Shown here piece by piece: positions 14,817 to 25,985 of a DNA stretch of 64,000 nucleotides (within the stretch, counting starts at the first letter, position 1; each line of letters opens with the position of its first letter). The DNA lies in the NCBI GenBank assembly GCA_010405405.1, contig MU004232.1:2772507-2836506 (forward strand), written 5' to 3'. This DNA comes from Microthyrium microscopicum (lineage: Eukaryota; Ascomycota; Dothideomycetes; Microthyriales; Microthyriaceae). Made by a program: the position numbers and the translations under genes. The notes under the pieces were generated by a model. The model was not told the DNA's origin. It searched no databases and saw nothing but the letters and a program-made list of their open reading frames with translations.

Positions 14817-16053
14817 ATGGCCTCTCCTGCAAGTTCAACAACTACGACTGCCAAAGTAACCTCCAAGAAAGCAACAACCATAGCGAAAGCGACCACTACC
14901 GCCAAAGCAACAACCGTAACAGGAGCTCTCCCACACACCTTTACTGTTTCCCCGCCTTCTATCACCTCCATATTCGATCCTCCATCTTCATGTTTCAACC
15001 AAGCTTATCTGGTAACAACCACCAGCTCGTCCAAGGTCCTTCGCATATTCCCGGGCTTTCAGGCCGCGTGTTATCCTCCAGGCATATCGGCAGGAACGAC
15101 TTTCAGTCCCGGCATCTGCCCTTCTGGATTTGAGCAGGTTGCCGTAACAGTATTCAGGCCCTCGCAAACCGATGCTGTCAGTGGCGCGTCAGGCTCTGTT
15201 TCTGCCGCTACTGTTACAACGACGGGCACAAGGACTGGCGAAGCGCAGACGGAGGCGACTTGTTGTCCTAGGTCAGTACCAATTCCCGTTGTCCCATCTT
15301 TTACCTTGCTGACTATGGTCTAGTGGCTTCTCCGTGATCTCGAACGGTGATGCCTGCGAATCTTCAACCACCGCGTCCGTGATATACGTGTCTTCCGCAG
15401 GAGTGTTTGAAAACTCTGGTGTAACGACTTATACCAGTACAACTTACATAGCCACCAAACTCAAAGCAAAAACCACTGCCAAAATAACAGCGCCCGCTTT
15501 CGTTGTGCAATGGGCAGCCTCGAATCCTATAATCACAAGTCTTCTTGCCCAAGAAGCCAACAATACAGCTCCTGGAGGTAATAATGGAACCACATTGGGT
15601 GGAGGTGACGACGACGACTCGACACAAGGACCTCTCACTGGCGGAGCAATAGCTGGCATCGTCATCGGAATATGTGCGTTCGTGTTTATCGCTGGCGCAC
15701 TGGTCTGGTGGAGGATGCACAAGAGATCAAAAAGGGATCGGGATGGATCGTTGGGCGAGACGGAAGATGCCAAAACTGCGAAAACCAGCAATCCTGACCA
15801 TCCATGGTTGAAACCTGAACTCGCTGGTACTGAGGTAAGGCCAAACTCGGCGCCATCGATACCGCCGACGGAATTACCTGGCGATACACCAGCAAAGCCA
15901 ACTAATGGCCCACCGGCAGAGCTTGAGGGCACCACTCCACTGCCTCCTCATCAGCAAGTAACAAGTCCGGTAGAAATGTCGACGGTTCAATCACCGGTAG
16001 GCAGAGAGCACGCTCATGTAAGACCTGGGAATGTAACGAATGATCATGTTTGA
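14817..16053 (+). CDS. Thr/Ser-rich single-pass membrane protein
   Basis: Two exons, 14817-15271 and 15324-16053. The 52-nt intron has donor GTCAGT, a GCTGAC branch and a TAG acceptor, and joins the frames at residue 152 to give 394 residues. The N-terminal third is Thr/Ala/Ser-rich. The junction restores the motif CCPSGF, which recurs in fungal wall-sensor-like and mucin-like surface proteins. An acidic Gly/Asp stretch precedes one membrane helix at about residues 259-281, followed by a basic stop-transfer patch and a proline-rich tail of roughly 110 residues, probably cytoplasmic. The start chosen is the first ATG in frame. No classical signal peptide follows it, so an upstream exon may be missing or the helix may act as a signal anchor. 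The layout resembles fungal surface sensors, but no named domain is evident. Confidence 0.75.
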
Positions 16054-16688
16054 TGAATATGGATGAGATGAATCGGCGCGTGTGGTTTTGCTGTTTCCTT
16101 CACTAGATACCCGGACGATCAAGTCGTTAAAAGAGAGTAGTGGGATCATAGCTCATAAAGGCGTTAATGGCCAGGAGAGGGCCCTGCAAGACGGAGAATT
16201 GTCCAATCAATGTATAACTCATCTGAAGAGAACAAGTACTGTGCGTGGTGACACAAGGATGTCAATGTGAGGATTAGTTCGTGATAGTCTACCAGAGCAG
16301 ATCATTAGATCGATTGATGGAAGAGAATTCGCCCAGTCACCAGCACAATTGAACTTTCAATATTTGATCGCAGTTTTTTAGCTTATGATGCAGCTTAAAA
16401 ATAAAAGCATGTCTTTCCAGCTTTAATAATGTAAGTGTGTCTGTCTGTTACATTCAAGATAGATTGACGCCAAGCCCTACTAGGCGTAGCGCAGCCTTTT
16501 CGATAACCTGAAGCAACATCTTTCTGGTAGAACTCCATTACTTGTCTCCGATTCTCACCATCATATCGCCAATAGTCACTCATTGCTTCTTTCATTGCTA
16601 TAGCTAGCATACCTAATCCTCATGTCCATTCTTTCATGATCCTCACAAGCCAAAGGCTGTGGAGAGACAGCCCACAGAAGCCGATGCC
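16054..16688. other. Intergenic, no supported gene
   Basis: This holds the 3' flank of the membrane protein gene and the 5' flank of the glycosyltransferase-like gene. A 71-codon minus-strand frame at 16395-16610 is present but nothing supports it as a gene. Confidence 0.5.
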
Positions 16689-19217
16689 ATGGTTTCGATA
16701 TTCTCCAGTCTGAACCCGCTCGACGAGGAGCTGGGTAAGAAAGATGACGATCACAAAGCTGGCGATGGAGGAAAGACATGGCACGCCCTGCGCAGCTCCA
16801 TGCGTATGCGAAGGAGGCGGCTGATTGTACTCGCCATTACGATCTTTCTCATTTGGTTCCTCTTCACGCACCGATTGCGAGACATGCTACAACATCGAGT
16901 CAAGGAAGAAGAAATCATTGTCGCCAATGCCAATGGGAAGAACTACCACTCTGAGACGACTGTCAAAGACTCTTACGGCTTGCGCGGTATCACTCCTTCA
17001 CAACCATCGAATGCGAACGAACCCTTCTCCAATCCCAAACCGAAGCCACAGCACGTTGCACCGAATAAGGGAAAGCCTGATAAGACCAAGTTTTATACCA
17101 AACACTACTATGAAGGAGAGATGAAGTTTTATGCTCTACCGGTTTCGATACGGAGAATACAAAGCAGCTCCAGCTTTGCGAATCAAAACTATAATGTGCT
17201 CTTCTGCGCGGCGAATTTACAATCTGCGGCGAATCTTATACCGGTTGCTTGCGATATGGCAAAACGTGGAACTACCCGAGTACACATGGCATTCATGGGT
17301 CGTAATGATATGAGTATCGACGAGATTCTTCAAATCAATGGCATAGACAAGAGCTGTCGTGTGCTTTTCCATGATGCCAGGCCAGACTTTGCCCCTTATA
17401 GTTCCGATCTAAGAGCAGCTTCCAGCGTATCAAGTGCCCTGAAGTACATCCAGGACTATATGCATCCTCAAGCTCTAATCACTCATTCTCCCGATGCTGA
17501 AGACGACTATTTCACAACCGCCATCGCAGCCAAGGCCAAGGAATACAATATACCAGTCATCCAGGTACCAGAGCAGGGCTGGAAAGTTGGCGCAGCTCAC
17601 CCTGATGACAGTCTAGGCTGGATTGCTAGATTAGATACCAAGGCGCTGAATTCTTGGACTGTGGCCGATATCGAAATAGTCGTTCAGGCCCCGACCGGCT
17701 CATCTGGCCCATTGATCAAGCTACTCGACTCGTTAAGCAAAGCCGACTATACTGGCACGAAGCCACCTCGTCTTACTATCGAATTGCCATCTGAACCAGA
17801 TCTTATGGTTCAATCGTATCTCAAAGATTTTAAATGGCCACCAGGCCTCTTGTCAAGTCAACAATCACAGCTAAATATAAGACGAAGGTTACCCATTCGA
17901 AGCATGTCCCAAGAGGAGGCATCGGTACGATTTATGGAATCATTTTATCCTTACGATCCTGAACGATCCCACGTACTCCTTCTCTCACCAAATACCTACA
18001 TCTCGCCCTTATATTATCAACAACTTCGATACTACTTGCTCAAGCTAAAACATACACAATTTCCGGTCTTGGATCCACCATTGATGGGCATCGCTTTGGA
18101 TATACCGAGTGTGTATCTCAATGGCTCCCAAGAGTTCCAAGTTCCAGATATCACGGCATTAGATTTAACAACGCAAGAAGAAAGCAAGCCGACCTCAAAG
18201 ACCATCCGACCACACTTCCTATGGGAAGCTCCCAATCCCAATGCTGCTCTGTACTTTGGCTCAGCCTGGGTAGAACTCCACTCCTTCCTATCTCTCCGAC
18301 TAGCCAAATTTCACTCCGATCCACATCCTCAACCACGCAAAAAGCTCGTCAGCGACCATCTCCCCGCTTGGACCGAATACGCCCTCGAATTCATGCGCGC
18401 TCGCGGCTACACTTTCTTCTACCCCGGCGCTCTCACCCCACACGACGCCTTCGCCGTTATACACCACGACATTGAGCAGCGACCAGACGAATACTCCATG
18501 CCCAAGAAAACCCGCGTCTTCCACAAACGCAGCGCCAGACCAGATCCCAAGCCCGTCGCTGCGGACATACCCAGCGTCTTCACAGATCCCTTCCTCCCGC
18601 CTGACGATGCAGACTTCTCAATCAAGAAAACTACACCTCTCAAACAATCCAACCCCATAACCTCCGAACGCGCTTTCCAACCTCTCCTCCACACACTGCC
18701 CTTCCGTGGCCCAGAACCAAGCATGTTCAGCATCCCGCACTACGCCTGGGACGGCAGCCTCATCGAAGTTAGCGAAGCGGCGCGCCGGACAGCAGCAGAA
18801 GCCGAGAACTTCCGCCAAGAACTCGGCGGCTGTCGTGGTTCGCCCTCCCGTGAAGGCATGATGCGCAAAATCGTACCTGGTAGTGCCGCAGATCTCTTCT
18901 GCTGGAAGGGCGTGGAAGAGAACTGGATTCCTCTGCCCAAAGAGGGCAACGGTAAAAGTGGAGATTCAGAAGTTGCTGGTGCACAGCCAGCGGAGTATCG
19001 ATCGCCTCAGAGGGCGAGTGAGTGGAAGGAGTTGGATAAGGACGTGGAGGATTATTTGAAGGAGCCGTTGTTGACGCCGCGGGTTAAGGTTGTTGGGGCT
19101 GATGAGTTGGTGACGGATACGGAGTTGAAGGAGAAAGTGGCGGAGAAGCTTAAGGAGAGGGAGAAGATTAAGGAGAAGGTGGGTGGTGATGATGGGAGGG
19201 AAGATATTGAGATTTGA
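16689..19217 (+). CDS. Type II membrane glycosyltransferase-like protein
   Basis: A single exon of 842 codons. The start is the first ATG, since the open frame begins 30 nt earlier at a GTG. A short cytosolic N-terminus containing NPLDEELGKKDDDHK and a run of arginines precedes one membrane helix at about residues 41-57, the layout of a Golgi type II enzyme. The lumenal part has an alternating beta-alpha character (NVLFCAANLQSA, VHMAFMGRND, CRVLFHDARPD). The C-terminus ends in a charged, Lys/Glu-rich helix. From memory of the family it matches the conserved fungal proteins annotated as glycosyltransferase 2 in Aspergillus. No DxD catalytic motif can be assigned with certainty, so donor sugar and acceptor are unknown. 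Confidence 0.8.
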   Translation: MVSIFSSLNPLDEELGKKDDDHKAGDGGKTWHALRSSMRMRRRRLIVLAITIFLIWFLFTHRLRDMLQHRVKEEEIIVANANGKNYHSETTVKDSYGLRGITPSQPSNANEPFSNPKPKPQHVAPNKGKPDKTKFYTKHYYEGEMKFYALPVSIRRIQSSSSFANQNYNVLFCAANLQSAANLIPVACDMAKRGTTRVHMAFMGRNDMSIDEILQINGIDKSCRVLFHDARPDFAPYSSDLRAASSVSSALKYIQDYMHPQALITHSPDAEDDYFTTAIAAKAKEYNIPVIQVPEQGWKVGAAHPDDSLGWIARLDTKALNSWTVADIEIVVQAPTGSSGPLIKLLDSLSKADYTGTKPPRLTIELPSEPDLMVQSYLKDFKWPPGLLSSQQSQLNIRRRLPIRSMSQEEASVRFMESFYPYDPERSHVLLLSPNTYISPLYYQQLRYYLLKLKHTQFPVLDPPLMGIALDIPSVYLNGSQEFQVPDITALDLTTQEESKPTSKTIRPHFLWEAPNPNAALYFGSAWVELHSFLSLRLAKFHSDPHPQPRKKLVSDHLPAWTEYALEFMRARGYTFFYPGALTPHDAFAVIHHDIEQRPDEYSMPKKTRVFHKRSARPDPKPVAADIPSVFTDPFLPPDDADFSIKKTTPLKQSNPITSERAFQPLLHTLPFRGPEPSMFSIPHYAWDGSLIEVSEAARRTAAEAENFRQELGGCRGSPSREGMMRKIVPGSAADLFCWKGVEENWIPLPKEGNGKSGDSEVAGAQPAEYRSPQRASEWKELDKDVEDYLKEPLLTPRVKVVGADELVTDTELKEKVAEKLKEREKIKEKVGGDDGREDIEI

Positions 19218-19641
19218 TGGAGATTCTCATTTGATCGACTGTTGGTGACGATTTATTGTATGGTGTTTAGGCGTTGGGATACTGGGGATAAATGTGCTAT
19301 AGGGACTTGTCATGAGTATGGAACTGAACGAAGCTAGTTTAACAGCATGTATTTAACTATGGATATTTCATGAAACTTGTCTGAAGTCTATTGTTAGGAT
19401 ATTTGTATCTCGTTGCGCTTTCATGCTCCTGTTTGATGCTTTTGCCGCACATGCAGCCAGCCGTCTGCTGTCACCACAGCTCCTGGATAAATTCTGCTCT
19501 GCTTCCTCCTCCCTCTTCAACGCTTAAGCCCTTCGCACAATCTTCACCATATCGTCAACTACAAGTAGACTAAGACACACATTCGACTCGGAAACAGATA
19601 TAACAAGCTCTAGATCGAAATAGTGAAGACAGGATCTGGAC
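19218..19641. other. Intergenic between two + strand genes
   Basis: This is the 3' flank of the glycosyltransferase-like gene and the promoter region of the decapping enzyme gene. No separate feature was recognised. Confidence 0.5.
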
Positions 19642-20684
19642 ATGGTGGAAACGTCAGACGCTGACCGCGTTGCGGCCTTCATCCCGAAATTCGAGCTTCA
19701 AAAGGTGCTTTTTCACGGTAGCTTTTCAACAGATTATTTTTTGACATCAACAAATTCTGACTTCAATTCCAGATCCTGGCGCCAGACGCGTCGTGCTTCT
19801 AGGCACCATCGATGGTCAACCTGGTTTGGTCCTCGTGGAGCGCACTGCATTCCCATCTGACGCAGAAACGCTCAAAAATCTGACCTCAACGCTTGCCAAG
19901 CTCACCACGTTGAGCACCAATGACATTTATGCCTGGTTTCTAGGCAAAAGCGGTGCTGATATGCCACCTGATCTAAAGATCAACTTGATCTATCCTTGCA
20001 CCGACAAACACATTGCCAAGTACACGCCTCAACGCGTCCGCATGGTGACGGAGACCGCTGCTATCTATGCGGATAAGGTCCGTCCGTATATGGCTGCTCA
20101 GCGCGATGCAGGTCGTCTGAACTGGGTGTTCAATATTCTTGAAGGTCGAAAAGAGCAGGACGATATCATCTATAAAGATGCTGATGAAGTGGATGGCTTC
20201 CTGCTGATGCCTGACCTCAATTGGGACCGTCGAACCTTGACTGGACTGCATCTGTTGGGTATTGTCGTGAGACGAGATATCTGGAGTCTGCGCGACTTGA
20301 AACATGAGCATATTCCTTGGTTGAAGCATATGCGTGAGCAGTTGGTTTTGCATACTACGAAGTTGTATCCGGACATTGAGGCGGATGAACTAAAGTTGTA
20401 TGTTCATTGTAAGTTGCAGCCCCCTCCATGATCAAACTTGATATTAATCGGGGTCAGACCAACCAACATATTACCACTTCCATATCCACGTCGTCCATTG
20501 CCAGCTTGAAGCTGGAGCGACCCAAGCAGTCGGCAAAGCTTTTGGATTAGAGAATCTTGTCAGCCAGCTCGAAATGCTTCCAAAAAATAAAACACTGGCC
20601 GAACTCGACCTCACCTATGCCATCGGCGAGAACCATGATCTCTGGAAACAGGTCTTTGCTCCATTCAAGGAACGCCGCTCCTGA
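19642..20684 (+). CDS. Scavenger mRNA decapping enzyme (DcpS/Dcs1 family)
   Basis: Three exons, 19642-19717, 19773-20408 and 20458-20684, give 312 residues. The introns are 55 and 49 nt with GTAGCT and GTAAGT donors. Members of this HIT-fold family hydrolyse the m7GpppN cap fragments left after 3'-5' mRNA decay, releasing m7GMP. The N-terminal domain carries FELQKVLFHDPGARRVVLLG, typical of the swapped dimer domain. The central part has the INLIYPCTDKHIAKYTPQ segment. The C-terminus has the histidine triad motif HFHIHVV within PTYYHFHIHVVH; the predicted catalytic histidine is residue 246. Length and domain order match yeast and human homologues. The second junction restores VHYQPTYYH across exons, which supports the model. 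Location is expected to be cytoplasm and nucleus. Confidence 0.95.
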
Positions 20685-22210
20685 TCATGCTACGATGTCT
20701 TTCTGGCAGCATAACTGCTGTCAGTAAGGTAGACCGACTGATCAGTCACAAATTACAAACGGTCTGATACCCAGGCTTCTGCTCAATCTGAGTGTCTTCT
20801 CCTCTAGAAGAAAAGGAACATATATCCTTCAGCCCACATTGGGTTTGTCTAGCAAAGAGGCATTTGTGCAATCGCACAAGAGCAACATCCGCCTAACATG
20901 GCGTTGAACATTGTTCCAAAACCGATATGTTCCAGCAGAGTCAATAACAGTCACGTCAAATGTTGCCAGATGCCAGATGCCAGATGGATCAAACCGTCAA
21001 TACCAGTCACATCTTCCAAGATGCCAGGCCAAGCACACTACTAACACCACTTCTATTCAAAAGAGCACATTCAGACAGACCTCGACATCATTCTTTGGCT
21101 ATGCTTTCAAGCGAAGTCTTTTCAACAGGAACAAATTGGCAGATCTGCAAACATATGCCTTTTCATCAAGAACTAATGGCCGGGCTTTAACACCTACTTT
21201 TCCAACAAGAACAAACAAGCAGGCTTTCAACACTTGCTTTTCCATTCCGAGTCTATTGTAGTGAAGCGTCGATGTTTGAAGACTAGATGAAATAAAATAA
21301 AAAGGGGTCGAGGAATCGACTTTTCGACACGGTTGTTTCGTACTGACTGCAATGCGTGCCAACAGCTTACAATAGGAACAACGGATCCGCTGGTCATTTC
21401 GTCCAGTACTACGAAGCCATGATCTTCACAATGTCTAATAGGCAGTGACTTATCTGATCCTGTGGGATTCCCACCGATTACTATAAGGACGTAGACCCTG
21501 GTCAATGCTATTATGATCAATATCAAATGGTGACATCTTCAGGGACAAAATCAGAGAGCCATTTCAACGACTCCATCGATAAAGATGGCTGCCATAACAC
21601 TTCTTAAAGAGTAATCGCCTTGTTTTCCATCGGCATCGTAGAATATACATCAGATTATCGAATACGATGGGAAGTGAAGCACCTTTTGTTTAGCAGCGCT
21701 GGTGGTAGCCATTAGAATTGATGGGAATATGCCATTTAATTTACCATGCCGTTGTGCCTTGGCAATACAGCCAAATGGTCAAATAAATGGCGCGCTCCCA
21801 GCGAGTGCGATAGCTCCCATACAAGACGATCTGCTATCGAGTGTTTTATCATCAAGCGCGTTCAGGTATGGACATTTCATGAAATGCGATAGGAAATATA
21901 ACACCTTCTAATTAATATCGGTCGTGTGAGCCATCGACGCTGATGGGAGAACGCCAGTCATTTGGTCCATCAGTTGGTAGCAAAAAGCTAGAAAATGCCA
22001 GGTAAGGTTGTTATCGTCGATCAATGATTTTTACTTCTATGCACGTGGCGAAACTCGTTCCTGCCAAAATAATACACGTGGGAAGCCATGCACTGCACTT
22101 TCCTGGCGCCCCTCAACGCCAGATCATCCAAAAAAAAAAGGATTGATTCAAGTTTTCAAGATACCCGACGCCTGCTTATTGTTAGCGCAATATATTGGCA
22201 TTCAGGGTTA
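20685..22210. other. Gene-poor intergenic region with short repeats
   Basis: No coding region is supported. Visible structure includes three exact copies of the 7-mer TGCCAGA at 20964-20984 and copies of a degenerate dispersed repeat (listed separately). A poly-A run sits at about 22129-22139. Short frames in the region show no family motif. Confidence 0.6.
21658..21754. repeat. Degenerate dispersed repeat, copy A
   Basis: About 97 bp align by eye with copies at 22664-22744 and 35357-35453. Shared landmarks are TCGARTAC near the left end, AGCACCTTTTG, a GCGYTGGTGG box, and a short inverted repeat of the form CCATYA...TGATGG followed by GCCATTTA. A further partial copy of the hairpin part occurs at about 21930-21970. 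The function is unknown; it could be an old non-autonomous element. Confidence 0.55.
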
Positions 22211-22297
22211 GGGTCGTACGGGACTCGAACCCGCAGCCTCAGGATGAACAAAAACAGCTCATAGAAGTCCTGCGCGCTACCATTGCGCTAGCCGGGC
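22211..22297 (-). tRNA. tRNA-Arg(UCU)-like gene with intron, possibly a pseudogene
   Basis: Read on the minus strand, the D arm (GCGC AATGGTA GCGC), the anticodon stem CAGGA/TCCTG with loop CTTCTA, and the T arm GCGGG TTCGAGT CCCGT are all well formed. The anticodon is UCU. A 16-nt intron, about TGAGCTGTTTTTGTTC, sits just after position 37, the usual place for nuclear tRNA introns. The acceptor stem is the problem: the 5' strand GCCCGGC does not pair with the 3' strand ACGACCC. The next long T run downstream is about 70 nt away. The body is convincing but the ends suggest decay or recombination, so this may be a tRNA pseudogene. Confidence 0.6.
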
Positions 22298-22907
22298 GCA
22301 TTTTTGGTTTTTGCTTTACACCAAATTTTATGAAAGTTGTGAGCCAGAAATGCTTGCTTGGCAAATATATATCAGCTCACCTCACGACTCGAGCCATTTC
22401 CATGTAGACTTAGCCATTTCTTCCAAACCACTTTTCCAACATGATAGGGAATGACCGCGAACAATTGCGAATGTTTCTGACCCTGTTAAGTCGGACGAGG
22501 GCCATATGGTGCGAGCATACAGCAAAAGTGTTGCAGATCTCAAAGTATAAAATGATGCACAAAGCCACTGGCGTGCCCATTTCGTCTCTGACGGCTCCCA
22601 TGTGCTACGTTTCGGTAGATAGTGCTGTACTTTCCATCGAATGGGCAAATAATAGGACAGATTATCGACTAAGATGCGAAGTAGCATACTATCCGATGAA
22701 GCGTAGGATATAGGAGACATCGAAGATGATGGGGACACGCCATTGTTTTTCGTGAGTTGATTGTTTGAGTGTCAAGTGCGTCTTGATCACATATAAAATT
22801 TGTTATTAATTGGAGAAGGCTAGAATAAACATTAGACAGATTTGTCTTTGGTATAGTCCAACTCCCATTGCGCTTCTATCATGGATATCAATTGTTCAAC
22901 CCTCTTT
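22298..22907. other. Intergenic with repeat copy
   Basis: No gene is supported. Copy C of the dispersed repeat lies at 22664-22744 and its similarity to copy A appears to extend upstream (TTTCCATCG ... AGATTATCGA). The remainder is the 3' flank of the minus-strand mucin gene. Confidence 0.5.
22664..22744. repeat. Degenerate dispersed repeat, copy C
   Basis: It shares with copy A the stretch AGATTATCGA, then a diverged middle, then CATCGAAGATGATGGGG and CGCCATT, in the same order and at similar spacing. It is more diverged than the copy at 35357-35453. Confidence 0.45.
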
Positions 22908-25900
22908 TCAAATCTTGACGCAAGAAATATCATCAAACTGAATCGTGGCATTACCAACAATATTGTTGTACGTAGCAGCCACTTGAACCAACGGATTTGC
23001 CGTTCCAATGGCCACTGTGCCTTGATAGTACTGCCAGCCGGTGCTGGCAGTACTGACAAGTGGGACTGGGTAGTTGTTGATCTCAACTGTTGGCGTGATA
23101 GTTCCGGTTGCCGAACCCATGGTGATCTTGACGAACGCTGTACAGTTCACATTGGATCCAACGGGCATGTTGGCGGCGAGAAGTTGTCTCGCGAATGACG
23201 TGGTTGTGGTGGTGATGCTACTAGCGACCCACGTGAGGCACTTGCTTCCACAGTGGCAGCTCGTGGCATTTCCAAGGTTTGTGGTTACCGAGTTGATGGT
23301 ACAATTGCTGTTTGCACCTTCCACGTCCCAGTATGTGAGGCTAGATTCGAAGCTGCCGTTGTCCACCAAATTTGAAGTTGAGTTTGAGGCAGCACAAGAT
23401 GGAGTCGCAGATGCTGAAGCCGATGAGGACGTAGCAGACGCCGAGATAGAGGATGAGCTATTAAAGCTGGAGACGGTGCTGCTGAGGGAGGAGACAGTAG
23501 ATGAGCTATTGAACGCAGAGACAGTGCTCGTAACTGAGAAACTGGATGAAGAAGTAATTGATACCGTAGATGAGGCTGTAGAAGACGACACAGTAGAAGA
23601 AATGGTAGAGTTGGCGACTGCTGAGAAAGAAGACGAAGAAGTTAAAGCAGACGAGGAAACTGTAGAGGAAATGACAGAGCTGCTGGGCGATGATGATACT
23701 GCAGAGCTGCTCGCGGAGCTTGAAATGATGGAACTACTAGCCGACGAGGATACCTCAGAACTGCTGGCGGAGCTGCTAGTCGATGATGAGACATCAGAGC
23801 TACTGGTGGAGCTTGAAACCGTAGAGCTAACAACTAAGGATGAGACATCAGAACTCGTCGCGGAACTTGATATAGTGGAACTGCCAATCGAAGATGAGAT
23901 ATCAGAGCTGCTAGCGGTGCTTGAAAGGGCAGTGCTGCTGGCCGACGAGGATTCCGAAATGCTGGCAGAACTTGTGGCGGCCGAGCTTGTGGCAGAGCTC
24001 GTGACTGAGCTAGACACATCTGAGGACGTGACAGAGCTGCTTATGGTTGCTGTGCTGCTCACTGAGCTGGAGATATCAGAAGAAGATGCTGAGCTAGAGA
24101 CATCTGATGAGGATGCGGAAGAGGAGACACTCGAAGAACTGCTGATATCCGAGCTGCTGGATACGGTACTGCTACTGCTTGGAACCGTAGAACTTGTTAC
24201 TGAAGAGCTAATATCGGAGCTTGAAGAGACTGCTGAGCTCGTAGCGGAAGAGCTGACATCGGAACTGCTCGATGCGATGGCCGAGCTAGAGACCGTAGAG
24301 CTGACATCGGAGCTGGAGGGAACTGCCGAGCTCGTGGCGGAAGAACTAACATCGGAGCTGCTGGAAGTGACAGAACTGCTGACATCGGAGCTTGATGAAA
24401 TTATGGAACTAGTGGCCGAGGAGCTGATATCAGAGCTTGATGGAACTACCGAGCTAGAAGCAGAAGAGCTTATGTCAGAACTGCTTGGAATGGCAGAACT
24501 GCTAATGTCGGAACTGGTTGCCGAAGAGGTAATCTGGGAGCTTGATGAAACTGTGGATGAAACTGTCGAGCTCGTTACAGAAGAGCTGACATCGGAACTG
24601 GAAGAAGCTGTTGAGCTCAAGGTGGAAGAGCTGACATCTGAGCTTGAAGGTGTCGCTGAGCTTGTCACAGAGCTTGATGGGATATCGGATGAGCTAATTG
24701 CGGAGCTCGATGAGATGATCGACGAAGCAGTACTGCTGGAGGGAGCGATTGAGGAACTGCTCGTAACGGCACTGGAAGAAGTCAGAACGCTGGAAGACGA
24801 TGATGCCTTGGTCGAAGAGCTGGAAATCAAAGATGACGCGGCAGAACTGGAGGCCTTGGTAGACGAGGAGCTGGAGGCCTTGGTAGACGAAGAGCTGGAG
24901 GCCTTGGTAGACGAAGAGCTGGACGGCTTGACCGACGAAGAAGTTGATGGCTTAACTGACGAGGAAGAACTTGATGCCTTCACCGACGAGGTGCTCGATG
25001 GCTTGACGGAAGAAGAGCTCGATGGCTTGACGGAAGAAGAGCTCGATGGCTTGACGGAAGAAGAGCTCGATGGCTTGACGGAAGAAGAACTCGATGGCTT
25101 GACAGAAGAAGAGCTCGATGGCTTGACGGACGAAGAACTCGACTGCTTGACTGAAGATGAACTTGAGGGCTTCACAGACGAGGTGCTCGACGGTTTGACG
25201 GAAGAAGAACTTGAGGGTTTGACGGAAGAAGAGCTCGACGGCTTAGCTGAAGAAGAGCTTGATGGTTTTACTGAAGATGAACTTGACAATTTGACGGAAG
25301 ATGAACTCGACGGTTTGACTGAAGAAGAGCTTGACACCTTCACTGACGAGGAACTCGACAGCTTGATCGATGACGAACTGGCTTTGACGCTAGACGATGA
25401 TGAAAGTTTAGCAGAGCTCGATGACGCTTGTTGAGCAGCACATTGTCCCTGAGTGAAGCCAGTCTGACATCCCGTACCGCAGTAAGAATCTGATGCTACG
25501 GGTGATCCAGTACCACAGTATCCGAAAGATGAGCAACAGCTGCCGTACGGGCAAGTAGTTCCACCATTGGCCGTGCCACACTTTGCGTTCGTAGATATGA
25601 TAGTTCCAGGCGTCGGCGTCGGTATTGGGCTTGTATTCGTACACGTTCCGAATCCTGATTGGCATCCCACTCCGCAGAAATCGCTAGTTGCACCGCACCA
25701 TCCCCATCTAAAAGTTGTTAGTTGAGTCCTTGTGTTTTGATAGTACAGTAGTCAAGTCACTGCCAGGCAGGATGCAAATAGACGAATCATGCAATCTGCC
25801 AGCAGTCGCATGACCACTGTGAATAGAGAACCCAGATGAGGAACTTACTGAGAACAACAAGGGGCCGCGTCGGGGCATGTATATCCGTTGACACCACCGC

Positions 25901-25985
25901 AAGAATAGTCTGGAGAAACTATAGCCAAAACATTACCAACTGACAATCCCAAAAGAAAAAGCGAACGAAAATATGACGATATCAT
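22908..25985 (-). CDS. Secreted serine-rich mucin with two chitin-binding (CBM18) domains
   Basis: Two exons on the minus strand, 25849-25985 and 22908-25707, joined by a 141-nt intron (donor GTAAGT, acceptor TTTTAG), encode 978 residues. The first 20-22 residues form a signal peptide. A CBM18 (hevein-type) domain crosses the junction, with CCSQWGWCGATSDFCG as its core; a second follows with CCSSFGYCGTG and a full cysteine set. About 650 residues of serine-rich repeats come next, first regular KPSSSSSV-type units and then Ser/Ala/Val/Thr blocks, expected to be heavily O-mannosylated. The C-terminal 150-160 residues begin LVDNGSFE, contain WQYYQGT and end FDDISC, which looks like a CBM4/9-type jelly-roll carbohydrate-binding domain. 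No GPI tail is visible. Likely role: wall-associated or secreted chitin- and glycan-binding protein. An antisense frame of about 780 codons is a by-product of serine codon usage. Confidence 0.9.

Noticed and set aside
16395-16610. A 71-codon minus-strand frame with protein-like composition
   Set aside because: Too short, unsupported by any family or neighbouring exon, and lies in the promoter region of the glycosyltransferase-like gene.
23074-25434. A 786-codon open frame on the plus strand, Glu/Leu/Asp-rich
   Set aside because: It is the exact antisense of the serine-rich repeats of the mucin gene. The mucin strand has a signal peptide, CBM18 domains and a valid splice junction, whereas the antisense peptide has none.
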